Shown piece after piece: positions 1-6,093 of a stretch of 16,034 bases of DNA. How positions within the stretch are numbered: position 1 is the stretch's first letter; the number at the start of each line of letters is the position of its first letter. The translations under genes and the position numbers were made by a program. Source of the DNA: Bryobacteraceae bacterium (GTDB lineage Bacteria; Acidobacteriota; Terriglobia; Bryobacterales; Bryobacteraceae); the NCBI GenBank assembly GCA_030039005.1, contig JASHQT010000464.1:1-16034 (forward strand). The letters run 5' to 3'. The notes below the pieces were generated by a model. That model did not search any database, was not told where the DNA came from, and worked only from the letters and a program-made list of their open reading frames with translations.

Positions 1-82
1 CAAATCTAACGCCTTCATCGGCTTAGCATGTGGCCGCCGGACGCATTCGAGAACGCGAACCGGCAGAAAGAACAAACACCAC

Positions 83-211
83 ATGAAAAAAATCACGCTT
101 GCAATCGCTGTCCTGGCTGCCGCCGTCATCTCCACCGGCGCGCTTACCCGTCCGGCCGATCTTCCCCCTCCGCCTTGCGTTCCGGACTGCGCCATCAACA
201 TCCCCAGCTAA
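83..211 (+). CDS. Small exported peptide, 42 aa, unknown function
   Basis: The reading frame begins ATG AAA AAA ATC at 83 and ends TAA at 209-211. Residues 1-22 look like a signal peptide: a basic MKK start, then a hydrophobic run rich in Ala, Leu, Val and Ile. The remaining roughly 20 residues contain a run of four prolines and two cysteines in a C-V-P-D-C arrangement, which could form a disulphide or bind a metal outside the cytoplasm. A weak purine-rich AGAAAGAA stretch lies about 10 nt upstream. Codons are GC-rich like the neighbouring genes. I recognise no family. A secreted or membrane-anchored micropeptide is the best reading; a chance ORF remains possible at this length. Confidence 0.5.
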   Translation: MKKITLAIAVLAAAVISTGALTRPADLPPPPCVPDCAINIPS

Positions 212-243
212 GAGCCTTTCCGAGCCCAATTTGCCCGCCGTGC

Positions 244-252
244 TGCTATACT
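244..252 (+). promoter_or_regulatory. Extended -10 promoter element, near-leaderless start
   Basis: TGCTATACT at 244-252 matches the extended -10 pattern TGnTATAAT at all but one position. No good -35 box is placed 16-18 bp upstream. Transcription would begin near 259-260, only about five bases before the GTG codon at 265, giving a nearly leaderless mRNA. No Shine-Dalgarno sequence precedes that GTG, which fits this reading. Confidence 0.35.
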
Positions 253-264
253 TAGCGGCACGGC

Positions 265-1095
265 GTGGAACTCTTTCGAATCCTGGAGCGTTGGCTTTGG
301 ATTGGCGCGACCGGGGCCGAAGTCCTGGTTCTGATCGGCCTGTTCCGCCAGCGGCTGCTGCGAAGATACCCGTTTTTCGCCATATTTCTCGCCACCGAAG
401 CCGTTTGCAGCTTCATCTCGATGCCGCTCGACCCAAACAGCGCTGCTTATGCCCACGCCTTTAGGGTCTCCACGGTTCTATTGGCGATTATTCGCGTCGG
501 TGTAGCGGGCGAGTTGTATGAACGGATTTGCGAGCACTTCCCTGGAATCGGGTGGTTCCGCGCAGGGATGGCCGTCGCGTTTATTGTGTTGGCCGCATTA
601 ATGGCAGCCTCGAACTTCCGGCCGGACTTGGCTCGCCTGGGCAGACTTCCCCTCACCGGCCTGTTGCAAGTGATGCGATTTCAGGGCGAAATTTTTGCGG
701 GCGCGTTTATTCTCACCTGGGTTTTCCTGCACATGCTCAGCATAAAGCAGCCTTTTCGCCCGAATGTCTTAACACACTGGAGGATTGCGACCATCTACTT
801 TGCGTTGAGCGGCTTATCGGAACTGGCGGTGGCGACCGTGGGGAACAAGGGCGTTTATCCGATCAGTTGCGTGATGCTGGCGGGCCAGATGGTATGTTTT
901 TTCGCCTGGTTCCGGGGTTTGCGCCGCTCGGGCGAGCAACTCCCCGCGTTCCCGCGCCTATCGCTTGAACAGGTCCAAGCGGTGGAGGATTATAACCGCG
1001 AATTGTTGCGCACGGTTACGTCGTTGCCGGCACAAATTTCGGCGCGACAAGCAGAAAATCCAAACACTCCCGCACATCGCGCGCAGCTACCGTGA
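265..1095 (+). CDS. Seven-helix integral membrane protein, unknown function
   Basis: The 276-residue protein starts at GTG 265 and ends TGA 1093-1095. It shows about seven hydrophobic segments, near residues 10-27, 35-53, 66-85, 97-115, 143-162, 171-190 and 197-214. A charged cytoplasmic-looking tail of about 60 residues follows, from LRRSGEQLPAF to the end, with a short helix containing QVQAVEDYNRELL. I recognise no enzymatic or transport motif. The even spacing of the helices and the short tail recall hypothetical seven-TM proteins common in Acidobacteria; that likeness is from memory. No SD is visible. A TGCTATACT element sits just upstream. The last 80 bp overlap the convergent gene on the minus strand. 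The coding frame is well supported; the function is unknown. Confidence 0.82.
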   Translation: MELFRILERWLWIGATGAEVLVLIGLFRQRLLRRYPFFAIFLATEAVCSFISMPLDPNSAAYAHAFRVSTVLLAIIRVGVAGELYERICEHFPGIGWFRAGMAVAFIVLAALMAASNFRPDLARLGRLPLTGLLQVMRFQGEIFAGAFILTWVFLHMLSIKQPFRPNVLTHWRIATIYFALSGLSELAVATVGNKGVYPISCVMLAGQMVCFFAWFRGLRRSGEQLPAFPRLSLEQVQAVEDYNRELLRTVTSLPAQISARQAENPNTPAHRAQLP

Positions 1096-1498
1096 CGCCT
1101 AGGGCATGCCGGTACCCGAGCCACCGCAAATAGAACAGCGATGATTCCGACAAAACGGTATGCGCCAGCAGAACCCAAAAGCTCCAATGTTCTCGCGACG
1201 CCATGGCTACCGTACGAAGCCGCCGCGCAGCACGGATTTCCCTTGTAAGACGGTTCACGTAATCGAAGTAACAACTGCGATGCTCGCGCCGCAATCTCTT
1301 CACCGAAGCCCGAGCGCCTTGCTCGATCAGGAATAATTCATCATCCTGCGCCAACAGCCGCTGCATCGGTGCATAACGCTCCCGGACGGGGAGTTCCTGC
1401 TCGTCGAACGGCAGAGCCAGCCGAACGTCGCCTCCCAACCGAGCCGACTCGGCCGCGAGCAACCGAATGAACCCATTGTTAATCTGCTGTATTGCCAT
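1016..1498 (-). CDS. Hypothetical protein, 160 aa, with own strong promoter
   Basis: Read on the minus strand, the start is ATG at 1498-1496, preceded by GGGGAAATCG, a good Shine-Dalgarno at proper spacing. The stop lies at 1018-1016. The frame stays open upstream to a GTG at 1603. That start has no SD, and the promoter at 1544-1572 lies inside the extension, so 1498 is preferred. The protein begins MAIQQINNGF. It has a charged, helix-rich middle (ERYAPMQRLLAQDDELFLIEQ; many Arg around residues 75-105) and a hydrophobic aromatic stretch near residues 108-127 (HWSFWVLLAHTVLSESSLFY). I recognise no family. Its 3' end overlaps the convergent membrane-protein gene by 80 bp. It is likely a real gene of unknown function. 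Confidence 0.62.
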   Translation of the reverse strand: MAIQQINNGFIRLLAAESARLGGDVRLALPFDEQELPVRERYAPMQRLLAQDDELFLIEQGARASVKRLRREHRSCYFDYVNRLTREIRAARRLRTVAMASREHWSFWVLLAHTVLSESSLFYLRWLGYRHALGVTVAARDVRECLDFLLVAPKFVPATT

Positions 1499-1543
1499 CG
1501 ATTTCCCCGCGCGGATTAGATAGAAACCCGCAGCGATTAACGA

Positions 1544-1572
1544 AATATATCCCGAATGCTTTCTGTTGTCAA
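1544..1572 (-). promoter_or_regulatory. Near-consensus sigma70 promoter for the 160-aa gene
   Basis: On the minus strand TTGACA (1572-1567), a 17-bp spacer and TATATT (1549-1544) form a textbook sigma70-type promoter: a perfect -35 box and a 5/6 -10 box. The predicted transcript start is near 1537, about 39 nt before the ATG at 1498. It lies just downstream of the lipoprotein gene, so the 160-aa gene need not depend on readthrough. Confidence 0.6.
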
Positions 1573-1621
1573 GGCCGCAATTGTTAACTTTTATGACGGC
1601 CACGCGACACTTTTTGCCGCC

Positions 1622-2806
1622 TCAGATCGAGACCACCGCCGCACTGACCGGTTTCGATCCCACGGGAATTAAGGTGAATAACGGTCCCTTCTTCCAGCGC
1701 CTCTCTTCGCGCGCCGCGGCTGTGACGTTGGGAATGCGGATCACCGCCATGTCGCCGGAAACCTGGTTCAATACCAGGGCATATTTGTCGTCGGGAGTGA
1801 TCGCAATATAGCCTGGCTCGGCGCCCACTGGTGTGACCATCAGCACCTTGCTGGTTTCGATATCCAGAATACTCACGTCCGCCGATTTCGGATTCGCAAC
1901 AAAAAGATATCCCGGCGACGCCGACGCTGCCATCGCTCCGGGGCTGTGACCGGCCAGCACGGTCTGGCCGATTTGCGGTGTGTAGTAGGGATATACCACG
2001 ACCACCGCATCCATCCCCTCTCCGGTGACAAATAATTGCCCACCGTCGGCGTTGAAGCACAGATGATCCGGTCGGACGGCCAGAGGCAGATTCACGATCA
2101 AGCGCCGGCTCGGCACATGAAATACCGATAGCATACGCTGGCTGACGTTGGCCGCAATTACTTGTTCGGAATCCGAACGCGCGCGGGCCGCGTCGCCGTG
2201 GTACGGCTGAAATCTCACCAGCCCGATTTCGCCCGTGCTGCGGACCGGAGCAAAGGCGCGGCGGCTGGCCAAGTCGACGAAGGTGAGCGAACAGCCGGAA
2301 CGGGAGCTGACGGCCGCCGTCCTCCCATCGGGCGAAATATCGAAGCCTGTGGGTTCGTCGGCGAGGGCGACCGTCCACGCCACGCGCAGAGCGCTCAAAT
2401 CCACTCGCACCAGTTGCCGGGGATCGCGGCACAAGACGTGCAAGGCATCGCCGGCCGGCGTGAGCCGCATTTCGAGCGCCTGTGCGGCGACCCGCAGGTT
2501 GCGCGACAAACTGAGCGTGCTGGCGCGGATTTCGTGCACCGAGCCGTTGCCGGGCGTGAGCGCGAAGACGCGCATAGTCCGCGAATCAGCGACCACCGCG
2601 GTCGGCGCACCATCCACTCGAATGTGTCGCGCCACCGCGAACACTCCCAGATCCACGGCGGCCACCGCGCCGCCCTCTTGATTAGCGACGAAAGCATAGC
2701 CCGAGAATCCGGCGGCTGGTTCCCGGCGGCTACAGCTGGCCAGGACGCCCCATCCGCCCAGCCCCGCCCCCAGGCTGGCCATGCCGAATGTGCGCCGGGT
2801 GATCAT
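1622..2806 (-). CDS. Tat-exported YncE-like beta-propeller lipoprotein
   Basis: The 394-residue protein starts at ATG 2806-2804. In-frame codons upstream hold no usable start before a stop, so this start is effectively forced. GGGAG abuts the ATG directly, an unusually tight SD. Residues 3-9 read TRRTFGM, a twin-arginine motif, and a lipobox LASC places the lipidated Cys at residue 25. The rest is built of about seven repeats of the YVTN/40-residue beta-propeller type, for example SGYAFVANQEGGAVAAVDL near residue 35, TGFDISPDGRTAAVSS, GGQLFVTGEGMDAVVVVYP, GYLFVANPKSADVSILDIE and GYIAITPDDKYALVLN. Family knowledge (YncE, surface-layer beta-propellers) suggests binding or scaffold roles outside the membrane; no catalytic residue is evident. 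It diverges from mreB across a 285-bp gap. Envelope location is well supported, ligand unknown. Confidence 0.88.
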   Translation of the reverse strand: MITRRTFGMASLGAGLGGWGVLASCSRREPAAGFSGYAFVANQEGGAVAAVDLGVFAVARHIRVDGAPTAVVADSRTMRVFALTPGNGSVHEIRASTLSLSRNLRVAAQALEMRLTPAGDALHVLCRDPRQLVRVDLSALRVAWTVALADEPTGFDISPDGRTAAVSSRSGCSLTFVDLASRRAFAPVRSTGEIGLVRFQPYHGDAARARSDSEQVIAANVSQRMLSVFHVPSRRLIVNLPLAVRPDHLCFNADGGQLFVTGEGMDAVVVVYPYYTPQIGQTVLAGHSPGAMAASASPGYLFVANPKSADVSILDIETSKVLMVTPVGAEPGYIAITPDDKYALVLNQVSGDMAVIRIPNVTAAAREERRWKKGPLFTLIPVGSKPVSAAVVSI

Positions 2807-3091
2807 CTCCCTGATTCTGGCACACCGCGCCGCGGCATTGATCTAAGCCAATTTCGCCACTCCTCCTAAGGTGTTTCTGACACACCGCCGATCTTTCAAT
2901 TGGTATTGCAGCAGGGTCAGCTTCGAGCATCGGCTTGGCACTCGAGTCTTTGCTCCAAAAATTGAAGCCAGAAGATTGAATATGATACGCTTTTGGAGGA
3001 CCGTCGAGGGCCTCCCGTTAACCACCTCTTCAAACCGTAATGTGCATGTACTACGGGCTCATAGGGTGAAGGAGCCGGAAAAAGTCTCTAC
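2807..3091. other. Divergent intergenic region between lipoprotein gene and mreB
   Basis: This 285-bp gap must hold the start signals of the lipoprotein gene (leftward) and of the elongasome operon (rightward). The only box I can point to for mreB is TATGAT at 2981-2986, which matches the -10 consensus at five of six positions but has no convincing -35 at normal spacing. A transcript from there would carry a leader of about 100 nt. A strong SD-like AGGAGG on the minus strand (2864-2869) leads only to a few codons. GGAG at 3071-3074 lies 17 nt before the mreB ATG, too far for a normal SD. No convincing gene is seen here. Confidence 0.4.
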
Positions 3092-4117
3092 ATGAACGTC
3101 CGCTCGCTGTTTAGCCTTTTCTCATCGGATCTTGCCATCGATCTGGGAACCGCCAACACTTTGGTCTACGCCAAGGGCAAAGGAATCGTAGTCAATGAGC
3201 CCTCCATCGTGGCCATCAACAAAACCAACGGTGAGGTGGAAGCAGTCGGCAAGGAAGCCAAGGACATGCTGGGACGCACGCCGGGAAATATCGTGGCCAT
3301 TCGGCCTATGAAAGACGGCGTCATCGCGGATTTCAAAGTCACCGAGCGCATGCTCAGCTATTTCATCCTGAAGGCGCACGGCCGCAAGGTCCTGGTGCAT
3401 CCGCGCATCGTGATCGGCGTGCCTAGCGAAATCACCCAGGTGGAAAAGCGCGCGGTGATCGATTCGGCCTATCGCGCCAAGGCCAGCGAAGTGCACCTGG
3501 TGGAACAGGCCATGGTGGCGGCCATCGGCGCGGGGCTCCCGGTCACCGAACCGTCCGGAAACATGGTGGTCGACATCGGGGGAGGAACCACGGATGTTGC
3601 CGTCATTTCTCTCTCCGGCATTGTCTACTCGCGCTCGGTTCGCGTGGCGGGCAACGCCATGGACGAAGCCATCATGCAGTATCTCAAGCGCAAGTACAAC
3701 CTGCTGGTGGGCGAACGCACCGGCGAGGCCATTAAGATCCAGATCGGCTCGGCCTATCCGTTGGACAAGCCCCTGACGATGGAAATCAAGGGGCGGAATT
3801 TGATCGAAGGCGTTCCCAAAACCCTGACCATCGACGACAGTGAAATTCGCGAAGCTCTTTCCGAGTGTGTGGCCACCATTATGAACGCCATCCGCGTGGC
3901 TCTGGAGCGCACCCCGCCCGAGCTGAGCGCCGACATCAGCGATCGCGGAATTGTTTTGACCGGGGGCGGCGCAATGTTGAAAAATCTAGATAAGCGCATC
4001 CGGGAGGAAACGGGGTTGCCGGTGTCCATTGCCGAGGAACCATTGGCCAGCGTCGTGCTGGGAACCGGCAAGATGTTAACCGACTTCAAATTGCTCCGCC
4101 GGGTGGCGATCGAGTGA
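3092..4117 (+). CDS. mreB: Rod-shape-determining actin homologue MreB
   Basis: The product is 341 residues, the usual MreB length, with all actin-fold nucleotide motifs. These are phosphate-1 DLGTANT at 17-23, the catalytic Glu138 in [13 protein letters not shown], phosphate-2 DIGGGTTD at 161-168 and adenosine motif LTGGGA at 289-294. The N-terminus [17 protein letters not shown] carries the short amphipathic stretch by which MreB typically attaches to the inner membrane. It polymerises into membrane-bound filaments that orient lateral wall synthesis. It opens the operon mreB-mreC-mreD-mrdA-rodA. The ATG at 3092 is the only start that keeps the normal N-terminus. A GGAG lies 17 nt upstream, which is poor. 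The stop TGA at 4115-4117 is followed by a micro-ORF and a repeat before mreC. Identification is secure. Confidence 0.98.
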   Translation: MNVRSLFSLFSSDLAIDLGTANTLVYAKGKGIVVNEPSIVAINKTNGEVEAVGKEAKDMLGRTPGNIVAIRPMKDGVIADFKVTERMLSYFILKAHGRKVLVHPRIVIGVPSEITQVEKRAVIDSAYRAKASEVHLVEQAMVAAIGAGLPVTEPSGNMVVDIGGGTTDVAVISLSGIVYSRSVRVAGNAMDEAIMQYLKRKYNLLVGERTGEAIKIQIGSAYPLDKPLTMEIKGRNLIEGVPKTLTIDDSEIREALSECVATIMNAIRVALERTPPELSADISDRGIVLTGGGAMLKNLDKRIREETGLPVSIAEEPLASVVLGTGKMLTDFKLLRRVAIE

Positions 4118-4126
4118 GGGGATCGT

Positions 4127-4162
4127 ATGAGCCGCACGCGTAAGCAAGCGGGTCTCAGCTGA
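4127..4162 (+). other. Micro-ORF of 11 codons between mreB and mreC
   Basis: ATG 4127 to TGA 4160-4162 encodes MSRTRKQAGLS. AGGGG at 4117-4121, overlapping the mreB stop, sits 5 nt before this ATG, a far better Shine-Dalgarno than mreC has. Its TGA overlaps the next ATG as TGATG. It may serve only to carry ribosomes from mreB toward mreC; a functional peptide is unlikely but not excluded. Confidence 0.4.
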
Positions 4163-4186
4163 TGTAACAGGCCTGATGTAACATGG
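4159..4186 (+). repeat. 14-nt-period direct repeat with start-stop codons before mreC
   Basis: CTGATGTAACA occurs at 4159-4169 and again at 4173-4183, exactly 14 nt apart. Each copy contains ATG directly followed by TAA (4162-4167 and 4176-4181), a minimal start-stop element. After the second TAA a single C precedes the mreC ATG at 4183, whose first base is the last base of the second copy. The first ATG also overlaps the stop of the upstream micro-ORF. Ribosomes could terminate and restart at each step into mreC. Confidence 0.6.
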
Positions 4187-5523
4187 ATTTTTTCCTCAGC
4201 CGCTACCGCCATCTCACCGTGTTGCTGATCGTGATCGCGGCGCAGTTGGTGCTGATCGCCTACCAGGTCAAAACCAACAATGACATTCCCCTCATTCGCG
4301 TCTGGGCCGTTACCGCCGTAACGCCCGTGGAACAAAGCCTGGAGTTCGTCCGCCGCTACACCTGGGGCTTCGTCGAAGACTATTTCGTGCTGCTGGGCGT
4401 GCGCGGCCAAAACGAGAAGCTGCGGCAGGAAAACGGGGACCTCAAGCTGGAGAACAATTATCTGAAGTCGGAGCTCGCCACAGCCGACCGCGCCCGCGCG
4501 CTCAGCGTCTTTGAGACACGCTCGCCTTCGAAAACCGTCGCGGCGCGCGTGATCGGAAACGGAACGGGCGCCAATTCGCGCGTGGTGTTCGTCGACCGCG
4601 GGTCCACCAGCGGTGTCGAAAGCGGTATGGCCGTGGTCACGCCGGACGGGATTGTGGGCAAAGTAGTGGATGCCTATCCGACCTCCTCGCTGGTAATGCT
4701 CATCACCGATCCTACTTTCGCCGCTGGAGTGGTCTCGCAGAAAAATCGAGTTCATGGAACGCTGAAGGGCCTGGGCCATGCAGAATGTCTGGTCGACTAC
4801 GTTCAGAATGAGGAACACGTCGACATCGGCGAGTGGTTTTACACCTCCGGCGACGATCGCATTTTCCCCAAAGGCTTTCCCGTAGGCCAAGTGACGGCCG
4901 CCTCTAATGGAAAGACATTCAAGGAAATTTATGTTTCTCCGAGCGGCATGGCGGGCGGGGTGGAGGAGGTCCTGATCGTGCTCCAAGGCGTACATCAGGA
5001 AATTCCCGGCGCCGGCGAACCTCCGACTCCCGGATATTCCATTCTTCCGCCTCCGGCCGAAGCAACCGTTCAGACTCCGGAAGGCGCACCCCAGCCGGAC
5101 GCGCTTTCCACCGATGCCGATCGTCTGCGCGCCATCTACCAGGAGGTTGGAGCGGAGCAGAAGCACACCTACGGCGAAGGGCCACCCGGGTCAAAGCCGC
5201 CCGATTTCACTAAGCTGCCTTCGATACATGGCGGACCTCCCCCGGTGGCGAGCGCGCCGCCGAATCCAACTCAGGCCCCGGCTCGAGCAAAGTCAGTTTC
5301 CCCGAGCACCCCGGCGGTCCCTGTAAAGCCGAAAGCCCCGGCCGCGGCCTCCGCAGCCGAAGATTCCGGGAGCACGGACGATGAGCCTGCCTCGGTCAGC
5401 CAGTCAAACACGCCCTCGGCGACATCGGCTCCCGCGCGCCCGCGAGCGCCGGCTGCCAGCGCGCCGCCCACTCCCCGCTCGAACCCGGTCCCGGCCTCCA
5501 ACCGGCCCCTAATTAATCAGTGA
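4183..5523 (+). CDS. mreC: Cell-shape protein MreC with long disordered C-terminal tail
   Basis: The 446-residue protein has a short cytoplasmic N-terminus and one membrane helix at about 10-27. A periplasmic coiled coil follows at about 72-105 (NEKLRQENGDLKLENNYLK), then the MreC beta-domain at about 115-275, with typical segments VVFVDRGSTSGVESGMAV, DGIVGKV and TSSLVMLITDP. MreC links MreB to PBP2 and RodA and activates synthesis. Usual family members are about 280-370 residues. Here residues 276-446 form an extra Pro/Ala/Ser-rich low-complexity tail, predicted disordered. The start ATG 4183 follows a 14-nt repeat with start-stop elements and has no proper SD. The final codons, ending INQ-TGA, lie inside the first unit of the repeat that leads to mreD. 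Identification is secure; the function of the tail is unknown. Confidence 0.95.
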   Translation: MDFFLSRYRHLTVLLIVIAAQLVLIAYQVKTNNDIPLIRVWAVTAVTPVEQSLEFVRRYTWGFVEDYFVLLGVRGQNEKLRQENGDLKLENNYLKSELATADRARALSVFETRSPSKTVAARVIGNGTGANSRVVFVDRGSTSGVESGMAVVTPDGIVGKVVDAYPTSSLVMLITDPTFAAGVVSQKNRVHGTLKGLGHAECLVDYVQNEEHVDIGEWFYTSGDDRIFPKGFPVGQVTAASNGKTFKEIYVSPSGMAGGVEEVLIVLQGVHQEIPGAGEPPTPGYSILPPPAEATVQTPEGAPQPDALSTDADRLRAIYQEVGAEQKHTYGEGPPGSKPPDFTKLPSIHGGPPPVASAPPNPTQAPARAKSVSPSTPAVPVKPKAPAAASAAEDSGSTDDEPASVSQSNTPSATSAPARPRAPAASAPPTPRSNPVPASNRPLINQ

Positions 5524-5555
5524 TGCGTAATCAGTGATGCACAATCAGTGATGCA
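5514..5555 (+). repeat. Three tandem 14-bp units forming a stop-start chain, mreC to mreD
   Basis: Three adjacent 14-bp units (5514-5527, 5528-5541, 5542-5555) share AATCAGTGATGC. Each contains TGATG. In unit 1 the TGA is the mreC stop, and its ATG (5523) opens MRNQ, which stops at TGA in unit 2. The ATG of unit 2 (5537) opens MHNQ, which stops at TGA in unit 3. The ATG of unit 3 (5551) opens mreD. Each micro-ORF is 15 nt and overlaps the next by one base, which explains the 14-nt period. No SD is present, so mreD translation probably depends on this chain. Confidence 0.75.
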
Positions 5556-6087
5556 ACCCGAGTACACCGAGCGCTTGCTAACCCAGAGCCCCCGCAAGGG
5601 CGCGGCCGAGCGCTTGCGTTTCGTCTGGCTGATCCTGATCCCTCTCGTGGCGGTCCTGTCGCAAGTCTACGTACCGCGCTTCGTGCCGTTTCTGGTTTAT
5701 TTGGAGCTGCCGCTGCTGATCACAGTCCATTTTGCGCTGAGCCGCGGCGGTCCGATCGGCGCATTGTTCTACGGCATGTTCATCGGCCTGGTGCAGGATT
5801 CGCTCTCGCACCAGCCCATCGGGATGTACGGCATCGTCAAGACGCTGGTGGGATACTTCGCGGCTTCGGTGAGCATGCGCTTCGACGTCCAAAACCCCGT
5901 CGTCACCTTCATTCTGGCTTTCTTCTTTTACTTCTTCCATCAGTTCTTTTACTGGGTTTTATCGCGCGCCCTGCTGGGCGAGACGCTGGCCTTCGATGCG
6001 CAGCAAACTCTCGTTTTTGGGCTGCTGAACGCCGCCGTGGCGCTGCCGTTGTTCCGTCTTTTGGATAAACTAAAGGTAGCCGGCTGA
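5551..6087 (+). CDS. mreD: Rod-shape-determining membrane protein MreD
   Basis: The product is 178 residues from ATG 5551, or 179 from GTG 5548. ATG 5551 is preferred because it forms the TGATG overlap with the preceding micro-ORF. It is an integral inner-membrane protein with about five to six helices: LRFVWLILIPLVAVLSQVYV, FLVYLELPLLITVHFAL, GALFYGMFIGLVQDSL, IVKTLVGYFAASVSM, VVTFILAFFFYFFHQFFYWV and a C-terminal LVFGLLNAAVALPLF. The G-x-F-x-G-L-x-Q-D segment followed by GMYGIVKTLVGY is typical of MreD. It partners MreC in the elongasome. It has no SD and lies behind the 14-bp repeat array. The next gene starts 6 nt after its TGA. Position and topology make the call firm. Confidence 0.93.
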   Translation: MQPEYTERLLTQSPRKGAAERLRFVWLILIPLVAVLSQVYVPRFVPFLVYLELPLLITVHFALSRGGPIGALFYGMFIGLVQDSLSHQPIGMYGIVKTLVGYFAASVSMRFDVQNPVVTFILAFFFYFFHQFFYWVLSRALLGETLAFDAQQTLVFGLLNAAVALPLFRLLDKLKVAG

Positions 6088-6093
6088 AAATTT

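Noticed and set aside
1499..1603. N-terminal extension of the 160-aa protein to GTG 1603
   Set aside because: No SD, and the extension contains the strong promoter for the shorter form.
2871..3095. 74-codon frame in the lipoprotein/mreB gap
   Set aside because: No SD, no recognisable product, and it overlaps the mreB start; likely part of the mreB leader.
3754..5166. Long open frame antisense to mreB/mreC
   Set aside because: Shadow of the GC-rich sense genes; the product shows no domain and spans two clear genes.
5514..5555. CRISPR-like interpretation of the 14-bp tandem units
   Set aside because: Units are adjacent without spacers, only 14 bp, and are explained by overlapping stop and start codons.
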